Shown here: positions 17,480 through 26,421 of the stretch, one piece after another
Position numbering within the stretch: position 1 is the stretch's first letter
How the letters are laid out: every line of letters starts with the position of its first letter
NCBI GenBank assembly: GCA_016931995.1
Contig: JAFGDS010000075.1
Location: forward strand, 1 to 39,483
Source: Pirellulales bacterium
GTDB lineage: Bacteria > Planctomycetota > Planctomycetia > Pirellulales > Thermoguttaceae
Reading direction: 5' to 3'
Length of the DNA: 39,483 bases
The notes under the pieces: generated by a model
Databases searched by the model: none
Told to the model about the DNA's origin: nothing
Seen by the model: the letters and a program-made list of their open reading frames with translations, nothing else
Made by a program: the position numbers and the translations under genes

Positions 17480-18979
17480 TTAAAAGTCACGCCCTACGGG
17501 CGCGGCGGATTGGTTCAGGTGCTGGGAGAGACGTTGGACAACGTGACCTTGGGGGCTACGGATCGTCACCTCCAGAGACATTTGGCCCACAAGACTGTGC
17601 GTTGCGCACCCGAAGCAGGGGTCGTACGCCCGGAACGCCATTTCCACCATGTTCAGCAGACCTTCGGTGACCACTTTCCCCTTGCCGATCAAGGCACTGG
17701 CCGCCCGCTTGATCGACATGGAGATCGGCGCGTTGTTGTTGGTAGTGCCGACGATCAGATTGACGCTGGTCAGAATGCCACGATCGTCGGTCGTGTAGTG
17801 GTGCGTGAGCGTGCCGCGCGGGGCCTCGACGCCGCCGATTCCCTCGGTGGGCGTCTCGGTGGGAAGTACCCGATAGTCCTTGCCGGTAATCTCCGGATCG
17901 TGAGCCAGATCGACCCATCGCTCGGCGGCGTAGAGGAGTTCGATCAACCGGGCCCAGTGCGTCGCAAGCGTGTGATGCACGGGCTTGCCGCCCAGGGTCT
18001 CGTAGAACTTGTCGTACTCGATTTGCGCCAGCGGTGTGGCCATGCCCTCGGCAGCGTTCAAGCGTGACAGTGGAGTGGCCTTGTAGACGCCGGAATCGAC
18101 GCCGTCGACAAATCCCTTCCAGCCTACCTTCTTGAGGTACGGAAACTTGAGGTAGCTCCACGGCTCGACCCGCTCGGCCACGTACTGGCGATAGTCGGCG
18201 GCCGGGTATTTGGCGTGTTCCTTGCCGTCGGGGCCCGTGACGCGAATCTGACCATCGTAGAAGTTCACGTAGTTGTTCTCATCGACGGTACCCATGTTGT
18301 AGGTGCGATGAACGTAGATGTCGCCGGTGATCAGCTTCAGGTAATCGCTATTGCCCAGCACGACGTCCTCGAAGAGCTTGAGCGAGAACCGGGCGAATTC
18401 GACGGCCTCGAGGCCGAGTTGCTCGATCTCGCGGCGCTGCTCCTCGTTGATGCCGCGACTGACTCCGCCGGGTAGTCCCCAGTTGGGATGCACCTTTCGC
18501 CCGCCCATCAGCTCGATCAGGTGGTGGCCGTCGCGGCGCATCTTGAGCACCTTGCCGGCGATCTCCAGGCCGACTTTGTGAATGATGCCGAGGATATTGC
18601 GCTCGGCAACCGGGGCGGTCGGTCCGACGACGAAATCCGGCCCGGCCAGGGCGTAGAAGTGCGTCGTGTGGTCGGTGGCGAAGAAGATGCTGTAGAACAG
18701 TTCGCGGAGCTTCTTGGCCGTCGGGGGCGGATCGACGTGGAACAGCGCGTCGAGCGCCTTGGTGGCGGCCACGTGGTGGGCCTCGGGACAGACACCGCAA
18801 ATTCGAGACGTCAGGTTGGGCATGTCCTCGGCTGGCCGGCCGACGCAGAAACGCTCGAACCCGCGCAGCTCCGGGATTTGCAGGTAGACGTTAGCCACGT
18901 CGCCCTCGTCGTCCAGGAAAATGTCGATCTTGCCGTGCCCTTCCAGGCGGGTGATCGGGTCAATGGAGATGCGTTGCAT
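17480..18979 (-). CDS. mvhA: [NiFe] hydrogenase large subunit, group 3c-like
   Basis: 499 residues carrying the active-site nickel and iron. The N-terminal ligand motif is R-I-C61-G-V-C64-P-E-A-H-H and the C-terminal one D-P-C455-F-G-C458-A-T-H461. It resembles F420-non-reducing (Mvh) hydrogenase large subunits, and its neighbours MvhG, MvhD and HdrA support the group 3c assignment. A 38-residue tail follows His461; in many hydrogenases such a tail is cut by an M52 protease during nickel insertion, but no intact protease gene nor hyp genes are in the window. Last gene of the operon, 15 bases after mvhG. The final residues may be shaped by the integrase relic abutting the stop codon. Confidence 0.9.
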   Translation of the reverse strand: MQRISIDPITRLEGHGKIDIFLDDEGDVANVYLQIPELRGFERFCVGRPAEDMPNLTSRICGVCPEAHHVAATKALDALFHVDPPPTAKKLRELFYSIFFATDHTTHFYALAGPDFVVGPTAPVAERNILGIIHKVGLEIAGKVLKMRRDGHHLIELMGGRKVHPNWGLPGGVSRGINEEQRREIEQLGLEAVEFARFSLKLFEDVVLGNSDYLKLITGDIYVHRTYNMGTVDENNYVNFYDGQIRVTGPDGKEHAKYPAADYRQYVAERVEPWSYLKFPYLKKVGWKGFVDGVDSGVYKATPLSRLNAAEGMATPLAQIEYDKFYETLGGKPVHHTLATHWARLIELLYAAERWVDLAHDPEITGKDYRVLPTETPTEGIGGVEAPRGTLTHHYTTDDRGILTSVNLIVGTTNNNAPISMSIKRAASALIGKGKVVTEGLLNMVEMAFRAYDPCFGCATHSLVGQMSLEVTIRSPQGHVVQRLSQHLNQSAAPVGRDF

Positions 18980-18994
18980 GGTTCAAGCTCCGAA

Positions 18995-19990
18995 TCATTT
19001 CTTGGCTAGCGAACCGTTGCCGTCGGCCGTCTTCGCGCGGCGCAAGTGGCTGGCTGCAAGACCGAAACGGTAAAACGTCCCCACGGGATCCGGGATGCCG
19101 TCGCGGATGATCCGGTCGATTTCCTCCGGATCGGTCGAGTCGATCATGGACGAGAGCGCCGCCATCATCCGGGCGCCATGATCGTGCGCGCCTTCGTTGG
19201 GGCCGTAGCAGCCGATGCACGGCGAGCCCACCTGCGGGCAGCGGGCGCCGCAACCCGCTCGGGTGGCGATCCCGCAGCAAAGGAGACCTTGTTCCAACAG
19301 GCACGTCTCTTCGTCGGGAATGATCTCCCAGGTACGGTAGAACTTTTTGACCTTCTTTTCATTCCTTTTCCGCGGACATTCCTCGCAGACGGTGGTCTCG
19401 GCGCCGATCACCGAGCCCGGCGGCGGCAGGGTGTTGCCGACAATGGCGGTGATGGCGTCCCAGATCCGATCCGCCTCGGGCGGGCAACCGGGCAGATAGT
19501 AGTCCACGGACACCGTTTGATCCAACGTCCGAACGGTGTCGTAGAATACCGGCAAATGAAGAGTCCCCTCGGCCACTTGGGTCTTGGGTTGCGGCTCGAC
19601 GCCCTCGGGATTCTCGGTCGAGGGCGTCTCGTGATAGGCGGTCTGGAAAACACCGCGGCGGTTGGTCGCGTTGGCCAGTCCAGGGATGCAGCCCTCGTGG
19701 GCGCACGAGCCGAAGGCCACCAGCACCTTGGATTTTTTGCGCAACAATCGGGCCATGTACTCCTGCTCGCTGGTGCGGATGCCGCCGTTGAACAGGCAGA
19801 CGTCGATGCTCCCATCCGCCATCTTCTCCACGTCGTGGACCTTGGCGTCGACGGCCACCGGCCAGAAGACGATGTCGAACAGGGCGTCCACGTCGAGAAT
19901 CTTCTCATTGATCGCCAGGACGGCGATTTCGCAGCCGCCGCACGACGCGGCCCAATAGAGGGCCAGTTTTCCTTTCGGCTCGCCACTCAT
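18995..19990 (-). CDS. mvhG: [NiFe] hydrogenase small subunit, MvhG-like
   Basis: A 331-residue cytoplasmic small subunit with no Tat signal, as expected for group 3. Proximal-cluster ligands are C17-G-G-C20, G-S-C96-A-H-E-G and P-G-C169-P-P. A C-terminal cysteine-rich part (C202, C205, C230, C238/C239, C247, C251, C258, C261) can hold the medial and distal [4Fe-4S] clusters. It passes electrons from the NiFe site in MvhA to MvhD. The start overlaps the mvhD stop by 4 bases. Confidence 0.9.
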   Translation of the reverse strand: MSGEPKGKLALYWAASCGGCEIAVLAINEKILDVDALFDIVFWPVAVDAKVHDVEKMADGSIDVCLFNGGIRTSEQEYMARLLRKKSKVLVAFGSCAHEGCIPGLANATNRRGVFQTAYHETPSTENPEGVEPQPKTQVAEGTLHLPVFYDTVRTLDQTVSVDYYLPGCPPEADRIWDAITAIVGNTLPPPGSVIGAETTVCEECPRKRNEKKVKKFYRTWEIIPDEETCLLEQGLLCCGIATRAGCGARCPQVGSPCIGCYGPNEGAHDHGARMMAALSSMIDSTDPEEIDRIIRDGIPDPVGTFYRFGLAASHLRRAKTADGNGSLAKK

Positions 19991-20484
19991 GGTTGCACCT
20001 CCATCGCCTCGGCGTGTTCGGCGGCAATCTCCTCGAAGGCCTCCTCCCGACGGACGCCGTCGTGCAGGACGTCGGACCAGTTGAGCGGCCCGAGTGTCCG
20101 CACGTCCGCCACAAACGTGTTGATCGATTCGGCCAGGTACTGCCCTTCGGCCGCCGACGCCCAGACGAGTCGCAGTCGGCCGGGCTCAATCCCCATCTGC
20201 TCCAGGAAATAGCGGAGCATCACGTCGCGTCGCATCGTCTTGTAGTTCTGTTCGATGTAGTGGCAATCGCCAGGGTGGCAGCCGGCCACGAGCACGCCGT
20301 CGGCCCCGAGGGCAAACGCCTTCAGCACGAAGCTCGGATCGACCCGGCCGCTGCACATCACCCGAATGATCCTCACCCGGGGCGAGTACTTGATCCGCGC
20401 GGTGCCGGCCAAGTCGGACGCGGTGTAGCTGCACCAGTTGCACAGAAAGGCAACGATCTTGGGCTTGAAGGTTTCGTCAGACAT
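19987..20484 (-). CDS. mvhD: MvhD, [2Fe-2S] linker between hydrogenase and HdrA
   Basis: A 165-residue F420-non-reducing hydrogenase delta subunit. Cysteines C15-N-W-C18, M-C44-S-G and G-C69-H-P-G-D-C74-H-Y match the family's [2Fe-2S] site. In methanogens MvhD physically bridges MvhAG to HdrA, so its place between hdrA and mvhG is diagnostic. The ORF overlaps the 3' end of hdrA by 8 bases. Confidence 0.93.
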   Translation of the reverse strand: MSDETFKPKIVAFLCNWCSYTASDLAGTARIKYSPRVRIIRVMCSGRVDPSFVLKAFALGADGVLVAGCHPGDCHYIEQNYKTMRRDVMLRYFLEQMGIEPGRLRLVWASAAEGQYLAESINTFVADVRTLGPLNWSDVLHDGVRREEAFEEIAAEHAEAMEVQP

Positions 20485-22474
20485 AGTTCATCAGTCCTTC
20501 CAACTCTTCGTTGACCTGCTGGTCGGCGAAGAGGTGTTGTTTGGCGGCGCCCGAGGGACACGCGGCCACGCACGTGCCGCAGCCCTTGCACAGCGCCTGG
20601 TCGATCACGGCGATCTTCCGCTCCTCGTCGGCTCGAATCGCCTGGTAGGGGCAAAGTGCGATACACGTCTTGCAACCGGAGCACATCTTCTCGTCCACCC
20701 AGGCCGTGTTGGGCTCCAACTCGATCTGGCCGGCGTCGATGAGCATCAGTGCCTTGGCGGCCGCGGCGTCGGCCTGGGCGACCGTGTCGGGGATGTCCTT
20801 GGCGGCCTGGCAGGCGCCGGCCAACAGCACGCCGTCGTTGGCCGTGTTGACCGGGGCGAGTTTGGGATGTTTCTCCAGGAAGAATCCTTCGGCGGAGCAC
20901 GAGATGCCGAACTCGCGGCGGACCTCGTTGGCGTCCGCCCGCGGCTCCAGCGCCACGGCCAGGATCACCATGTCGACGTTGATCTGGCGAATCTTGCCCA
21001 ACAGCGTATCGTCGACCTGCATGACCAGGCCGCCCTCGGCCGTGGTTCCCTGCCCGGCGACCGGCGTGACGTCGGCGACCTTGCCGCGGATGAACCGCAC
21101 CCCTTCGTTCTGCACCCGGTTATAGAACTCCTCAAAACCCTTGCCTGGCGCGCGAATGTCGATGTAGCAGTTGTAGACCTCGGCGTCGGTCTTTTCGCGG
21201 ACCAGATGAGCGAGCTTCAGGGCGTACATGCAGCACACCCGCGAGCAATAGACGTGGTAGTTGGCGTCGCGGCTGCCGACGCAATGGACGATGCCGACGC
21301 GTTTGGGCGTCGAGCCGTCGCGGAGGACGAGCTTGCCGCCGGTGGGTCCGCCGGCGTTCAATAGCCGCTCGACCTCGAGGCTGGTGTAGACGTTCGGATA
21401 CTTGCCGTATCCGTAGTAGGGAATGACCGAGGGGTCGAACGCCTGGAAACCGGTGGCCACGATGATCGCCCCCACTTCGTACTCCTCGATCTTCTCCTGC
21501 TGGTCGAAGCGGAAGGCGTTCCGCTCGCCGCAAGCTTCCACGCAGCCCTGCTTGCACTTGCCGCGGGTGATCTGGAGGCACACCTCGGGATCGACCACGG
21601 GCACCGGCGGCACGGCCTGGGGGAAGGGAATCCACACGGGCTTGCGCAGGCCCAGGCCCTGATCGAAGGCGTTGGGGAACTTCGCCTTGGTGAACACGCA
21701 CCCGTCGATGCACTGCATGCAGCCGACGCAGAGGTTCTCGTCGATGTATCGCGGCTTCCGGCGGACCTTGACCCGGAAGTTGCCTACCGATCCCTCGACC
21801 GACTCGACGGTCGAGTAGGTGAGCATTTTGATGTTGGAATGGAGCTTGACGGCGGTCATTTTTGGGGTGAGGATGCAGGCGGCGCAGTCGAGCGTGGGAA
21901 ACGTTTTGTCGAACATCGCCATGTGGCCGCCGATCGACGGTTCGCGTTCGACGAGGATCACCTCGCGCCCCGCGTCGGCCAAGGTCAGCGCGGCCTGGAT
22001 GCCGGCGATGCCGCCGCCGACGACCATGGCCCTGGGAACGATCCGCACGAACTGCCGCTGCAGCGGCTCGTGCTGGGCAACGCGGCGGACCGCGGCGGCC
22101 AAGTGGGCTTCGGCCTTTTCCAACGCCTCTTGTTTGTCCTCGGTGACCCAGGCCACTTGCTCGCGGATATTGGCGATCTGGACGAGGAAGCGGTTCAGGC
22201 CCGCGTCCTCGGCGGCTCGGCGAAAGGTGGGCTCGTGGAGGTTGGGCGAGCAGGCGGCCACGACGATCCGGTTCAGTCCGAACTCGACGATGTCCCGCTT
22301 GACCAGCTCTTGGCCGGGATCGGCGCACATGTACTTGTAATGCCGAGCCAAGGCGACGTGGGGTAATTGCTCGGCGAACTTCGTGAGCGCCTCCACGTCG
22401 ATCGCGCCGGCGATGTTGCTGCCGCAGTGGCAAACATAGACGCCGATCCGCAGTTCTTCGTCGCTGGTGATCAT
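20477..22474 (-). CDS. hdrA: HdrA-like electron-bifurcating flavoprotein
   Basis: 665 residues from the ATG at 22474, which overlaps the upstream stop (ATGA). The frame is open to 22849 but that part lies inside the neighbouring gene. Features: N-terminal Fe-S domain (C15-H-C17), FAD motif G-G-G-I-A-G (153-158), the D-C197-A-A-C200 pair, a cluster at C249/C252/C255/C259 with further cysteines at 299, 307, 311 and 315, and two C-terminal ferredoxin clusters (C598-C608 and C629-C639). HdrA splits or merges electron pairs between a low-potential partner (ferredoxin) and a high-potential one. HdrB and HdrC are not next to it; CCG proteins associated with ETF stand in their place. No MvhD fusion: MvhD is separate. 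Confidence 0.92.
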   Translation of the reverse strand: MITSDEELRIGVYVCHCGSNIAGAIDVEALTKFAEQLPHVALARHYKYMCADPGQELVKRDIVEFGLNRIVVAACSPNLHEPTFRRAAEDAGLNRFLVQIANIREQVAWVTEDKQEALEKAEAHLAAAVRRVAQHEPLQRQFVRIVPRAMVVGGGIAGIQAALTLADAGREVILVEREPSIGGHMAMFDKTFPTLDCAACILTPKMTAVKLHSNIKMLTYSTVESVEGSVGNFRVKVRRKPRYIDENLCVGCMQCIDGCVFTKAKFPNAFDQGLGLRKPVWIPFPQAVPPVPVVDPEVCLQITRGKCKQGCVEACGERNAFRFDQQEKIEEYEVGAIIVATGFQAFDPSVIPYYGYGKYPNVYTSLEVERLLNAGGPTGGKLVLRDGSTPKRVGIVHCVGSRDANYHVYCSRVCCMYALKLAHLVREKTDAEVYNCYIDIRAPGKGFEEFYNRVQNEGVRFIRGKVADVTPVAGQGTTAEGGLVMQVDDTLLGKIRQINVDMVILAVALEPRADANEVRREFGISCSAEGFFLEKHPKLAPVNTANDGVLLAGACQAAKDIPDTVAQADAAAAKALMLIDAGQIELEPNTAWVDEKMCSGCKTCIALCPYQAIRADEERKIAVIDQALCKGCGTCVAACPSGAAKQHLFADQQVNEELEGLMNYV

Positions 22475-24675
22475 GCCGTGGACTCCGCAACTTCTGCCAT
22501 TGATTTCAGAGTTATGCCGAGACTCTCGTAGACCAGTTCTCCCAAATCCGCCACCCGCAGACGCCCTTCGGCCCCGACCGTCTTCACCGCGTCCTGGAAC
22601 ATGACGAGGTCCTTGGGGCAGGCGACCACGAGGCACTGTACGCCGGGCAAGGCGAGCGCCTCGCGGACGCGATTCTCGGCGGGACGTTCTTGGCTCGTCG
22701 GCGCGTCCTTCATCCAGATCCGCCCGCCGCCCGCGCCGCAGCAGAAGCTGTTGGGCCCATGGCGGGGCATCTCCACGAGCCGCGTGCCCACCGCGCCCAG
22801 CACCCGCCGCGGCGCGTCGTACACGCCGTTGAACCGCCCCAGGTAGCACGGATCGTGATACGTCACCACGTAATCCAGCTTGCGATGCAGTCGCAACGCC
22901 CCACCGCGGAGCAACTCGTCGAGCAGTTGCGTGTAGTGGAGCACGGGCGCGACGACTTCGTCATACTCGTTCTTCAGCGCGTTGTACGTGTGCGGGTCGG
23001 TGGTCAGCAACTTGCGGAAGCGCGCGCCGGAAAGCTCCTTGGCGTTCTTCTCGCGGAGCATCGCGAACAGACCCTCCTCGCCGATTCGCCGCACGTCGTT
23101 GCCGGCATTCTGCTCCTTCTCCATCAACAACCCGACGTCCACGCCGGCATGGCGCAGCACGCGGGCAATGGTCCGTGTAACCTCCTGGACCCGCTGGTCA
23201 TACGAGGCATAGTCGCCGACGAACCACAAATACTCGACCTCTTCCTTGCGGGCATCCTTGAGCGTGAAGTCCAGCGGCTTGGTCCAGTCGGGCCGCTTGC
23301 GGGGCGACTGGCCGAAGGAGTTGCCGTAGCGCTGGAAGTTCATCAAGGCGTCCTGGAGACCTTCGTCCACCTGGCCTTGGTCGACCAGGTGGCGCCGTAG
23401 GTCGACGATCAATCGCGGATGCTGGACGAAGACCGGGCAGATTTCCTCGCACGCCCGGCATGAGCAACAGGCCCACAATTCCTCGGGCCGCACGCGAGAA
23501 TCGTGGAGGCTTGGCGGCTCGCCGTTGGCCTTCGCCGGGGTGCGCAGAAGCTGCGAATCCACTGCCTGGACCACGTCGCGCGGCGAGAGCGGAAAGCCGC
23601 ACTGGTTGGCGGGGCAGGCTTCCTGGCACTTGCCGCACCACGTGCAGGCGTCGACCTGGAGCAACTGCCGCCACGTGAGGTCGCGGACGTTCGTCACGCC
23701 CGACTCAACGGCAACGGCGAGCCGGCCCGGCGGATCAGCGCTGTGCAACAGGATGTTCGCCGGGGACGATATCAGGTGAAACGCCTTGGTCAGCGGAATG
23801 CACGCGATCAGCCCGAACGCCAGCAGGCCGTGCGCCCACCAGACGCCCTGGTGCAGCGCGCGGATCGCATCGACCGACAGCGGTTCAAACGCCTTGCCCA
23901 AGCCATAGCCAACCGGGGCCCAGATCGCGGCGGGAAACACTCGCCCGCCGTCGGCGATGCGGTTCACTTGAACGTCCTGACGCTCGCGGCCAACGTGCAA
24001 ATGCTCGCGGAAGCCCATCTCGTCGAGCACGCGGATCTTGGCGTCGAGGCCCTCGGCGGCAGCCACTCGGGCCTCGATGTGAAAACCCTCGGCGATCCGC
24101 AGCCCTTCGGCGACGAAGCCGGTGACGGCGACGAGAGCGATCGTGGCGAGGAACGGAAAGCCGTCCCAGAGGCTCACGCCGGTTCGCGTCGCCTGCAACC
24201 GCTTGGGGCGAACCAGATAGCGGCGATACGCGGCCATCCCCAGCCCCAAAATCAAAACGACGCCGAAAACGTCCAACGCAATCTCGAAGAGGCAGTAGAA
24301 CTTGCCGCGGAGCAGTTGGAAATCGAACGGCAGATTCGTGAAATCCTGGTCGATCGTCGCCAGCGCCGTGCCGAGGAACAGCACCGCCATCCCCCAGAGA
24401 ATCGCCCAGTGCATGACCAGGGCGAACAGGTCGGGCGAAAGCCGACTCTGGAAAAGGGCCGCGGGGGTCCACCGCGCGAGTCGGCCCGGGTGAATCGCCG
24501 CCAACAACAGCCGGGGGACGCTTTCGACTCCCGGCTCCGAGCGGCCAAGAAACCATTTCCGCGCTCGCCAGTACACACCGGCCGCGAAGGCCGCCAGCAC
24601 GATGGGGATCATCACGTAAAGCGCGATTTCCGCCCAGTGCGGGACGTTCCACATGATGGGCCGAGCGTACTCCAT
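22471..24675 (-). CDS. Membrane ETF:quinone oxidoreductase-like CCG Fe-S protein
   Basis: 734 residues. An N-terminal NarI/DsrM-like membrane part (helices from about 16, 88, 125, 172 and 275) carries candidate haem ligands H89, H275, H282 and H300. A dicluster ferredoxin domain follows (C344/C347/C350/C354 and C403/C406/C409/C413), then a C-terminal CCG region. Its second CCG half keeps Y-H-D-P-C and F-C-C-G-A-G-G-G; the first half has lost its cysteines (T-D-P-H-T-Y-N-A-L-K-N-E-Y), as in ETF-linked members such as DgcB and the EMO proteins (known family trait, recalled). It lies 4 bases after etfA, so it probably passes ETF electrons to menaquinone or the reverse. An unusual loop of about 55 residues sits at 195-250. 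Confidence 0.85.
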   Translation of the reverse strand: MEYARPIMWNVPHWAEIALYVMIPIVLAAFAAGVYWRARKWFLGRSEPGVESVPRLLLAAIHPGRLARWTPAALFQSRLSPDLFALVMHWAILWGMAVLFLGTALATIDQDFTNLPFDFQLLRGKFYCLFEIALDVFGVVLILGLGMAAYRRYLVRPKRLQATRTGVSLWDGFPFLATIALVAVTGFVAEGLRIAEGFHIEARVAAAEGLDAKIRVLDEMGFREHLHVGRERQDVQVNRIADGGRVFPAAIWAPVGYGLGKAFEPLSVDAIRALHQGVWWAHGLLAFGLIACIPLTKAFHLISSPANILLHSADPPGRLAVAVESGVTNVRDLTWRQLLQVDACTWCGKCQEACPANQCGFPLSPRDVVQAVDSQLLRTPAKANGEPPSLHDSRVRPEELWACCSCRACEEICPVFVQHPRLIVDLRRHLVDQGQVDEGLQDALMNFQRYGNSFGQSPRKRPDWTKPLDFTLKDARKEEVEYLWFVGDYASYDQRVQEVTRTIARVLRHAGVDVGLLMEKEQNAGNDVRRIGEEGLFAMLREKNAKELSGARFRKLLTTDPHTYNALKNEYDEVVAPVLHYTQLLDELLRGGALRLHRKLDYVVTYHDPCYLGRFNGVYDAPRRVLGAVGTRLVEMPRHGPNSFCCGAGGGRIWMKDAPTSQERPAENRVREALALPGVQCLVVACPKDLVMFQDAVKTVGAEGRLRVADLGELVYESLGITLKSMAEVAESTA

Positions 24676-24679
24676 GGCT

Positions 24680-25651
24680 CTACCCTCGCTTGGCTTCGAT
24701 GGCCTCGGTCAGCGCCGGCAACAGATCCAACACGTCGACCTCCGCGCCGTAATGGGCAATGTCAAAAATCGGCGCCTGGGGGTCGGTGTTCACGGCGATG
24801 ATCAGGTCCGCCCCCTTCATTCCTTCCTGGTGCTCGGGCGCCCCGCTGATGCCCAGGGCGAGATAGAATTTCGGTTTGACGGTCATGCCCGACTTGCCCA
24901 CCTGACGCGTGGCGGGCAGCCAACCCTGGTCAATCACCGGGCGCGAGGCGCAGACGGCGCCGCCGAGCGCACCGGCCAGATTCTCCGCCAACTCCAGGTT
25001 GTCCTTCTGCTGAATCCCCCGGCCAACGGAAACGAGAACGTCTTGCTGGGTAATGTCGACGTCGCCGGCCTCGGGCAGGACCCAACCGTCGAAGCGGACC
25101 GCGCCCGGCTCGAGCGGCGAGGGAAGCTTACGTGGCTCGATCTTGGCTTGTCCCGCCGCGTCGGCGGGGCGAAAACTGCCCGGCAGCACCATGCAGATCG
25201 CCGGCGCCCCGTCCACGCGGACCTCGGCCATCATCTTGCCGCCGCAGAACGAGGTAGCAACGCGAAGCGCCTCGCCCTCGGGCTGAATCTCCTTGCAGCC
25301 GGTTACAAGCGGGGCGTTGATCCTCGCCGCAAGCAAGGGCGCCACGTCCCAGCCGATCGACGTGGCGCCTAGGAGCACGGCGCGCGGCTGCTCGGCCGCG
25401 GTCACCTCCTGGAGGGCCGCCACGTAGGGGCCTGGTGCATAGTCGGCCAACCGCGGATCGTCGACCACCATGATCCGATCCGCCGCGCCCAGGGCCGGCG
25501 CATGCGCGGCGCCGTTGGGGCCGAGAACCAATGCCAACACCTGGCCGCCCGTCGCCGAAGCGATTGTCCGGCCGGCGGCCAGCAGTTCCCATGTTACGTC
25601 GGCCAGCGCGTCGCGATAGACTTCGGCCAAAACCAGAACGTCCTTTGCCAT
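24680..25651 (-). CDS. etfA: Electron transfer flavoprotein alpha subunit
   Basis: 323 residues. The C-terminal FAD domain has the signature S-R-P-V-I-D-Q-G-W-L-P-x-x-R-Q-V-G, then L-G-I-S-G-A-P-E-H and A-V-N-T-D-P-Q-A-P-I-F-D-I-A. Its ATG overlaps the etfB stop by one base (TAATG). It pairs with EtfB to carry electrons between flavin dehydrogenases and the CCG oxidoreductases encoded on both sides. No acyl-CoA dehydrogenase or other ETF donor is in the window, so the donor is unknown. Whether the ETF bifurcates cannot be decided from these motifs. Confidence 0.95.
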   Translation of the reverse strand: MAKDVLVLAEVYRDALADVTWELLAAGRTIASATGGQVLALVLGPNGAAHAPALGAADRIMVVDDPRLADYAPGPYVAALQEVTAAEQPRAVLLGATSIGWDVAPLLAARINAPLVTGCKEIQPEGEALRVATSFCGGKMMAEVRVDGAPAICMVLPGSFRPADAAGQAKIEPRKLPSPLEPGAVRFDGWVLPEAGDVDITQQDVLVSVGRGIQQKDNLELAENLAGALGGAVCASRPVIDQGWLPATRQVGKSGMTVKPKFYLALGISGAPEHQEGMKGADLIIAVNTDPQAPIFDIAHYGAEVDVLDLLPALTEAIEAKRG

Positions 25652-26421
25652 TATTTCACCAATCCCTTCTGGGCGAGAATATCGACGATCCGCGACGCAA
25701 TCTCCGTTTCCGAACCGGAAAGCATCTCGGCGCGGCTTCCCGCGGCGGGCGGGTAAAGCCTCGCGATCGCAGTCAGCGGTTCGGAAGAGACCGCCGCGGC
25801 CGCCGACTCCTCAAACTGCGTCGTCTTCATCGCGCCGCGAATGCGGCTCACCGGGACGTACCGCGGAGGCTGGTCGGCCCCCAGGATCCCCAGCACGGCG
25901 GGCAGCTTGACGTTCATTCTCGCCATCACGGCCCCGGGGAATTCCTTGAACGCGGCGACGGCGCCGGGCTCCGCGCCCACCGCGACGCCGCGGATGACGC
26001 CCACGTAAGGCATTCCGAGAGCCGCGGCGAGAAACGGGGCCACGCCGCCGTCCAACTCATCGTGGGCCTGGACGCCGACAAGCACCAACTCGGGCGCGAT
26101 CGGCTTGATGGCTTCGGCATAGAGGACGGCCGCCGCTCGGGGAGGCGGGGGCGCGTCGTCCCGCGCGATCTTGACGATCCGGTCGGCCCCCTTGGCCGCC
26201 GCCGTGTAGAGCGTGTTGTCCACGTCGCCGAAATCCAGCGCCACGACCGTGACGTGTCCGCCGTGGGCCTCCTTGAGCAGCAGCGCCTGCTCGAGCGCAT
26301 GGTCGTCGGACTCGTTCAGAAGGAACGACGCCGAGCCAAAATCGAATTCCGTGCCCGAAGGCGCGATCTCCAGCGGCTCGATCAAATCGGGAACCTGACG
26401 GACCACCACGGCGATGTTCAT
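25651..26421 (-). CDS. etfB: Electron transfer flavoprotein beta subunit
   Basis: 256 residues with the EtfB opening N-I-A-V-V-V-R-Q-V-P-D and the nucleotide-binding segment L-V-G-V-Q-A-H-D-E-L-D-G-G-V-A-P-F-L-A. The latter sits between the canonical and bifurcating patterns (D-G-D-T-x-Q-V-G in bifurcating ETFs), so the type is open. The start has AAAGGAG upstream and overlaps the stop of the HdrD-like gene by 4 bases. Confidence 0.95.
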   Translation of the reverse strand: MNIAVVVRQVPDLIEPLEIAPSGTEFDFGSASFLLNESDDHALEQALLLKEAHGGHVTVVALDFGDVDNTLYTAAAKGADRIVKIARDDAPPPPRAAAVLYAEAIKPIAPELVLVGVQAHDELDGGVAPFLAAALGMPYVGVIRGVAVGAEPGAVAAFKEFPGAVMARMNVKLPAVLGILGADQPPRYVPVSRIRGAMKTTQFEESAAAAVSSEPLTAIARLYPPAAGSRAEMLSGSETEIASRIVDILAQKGLVK

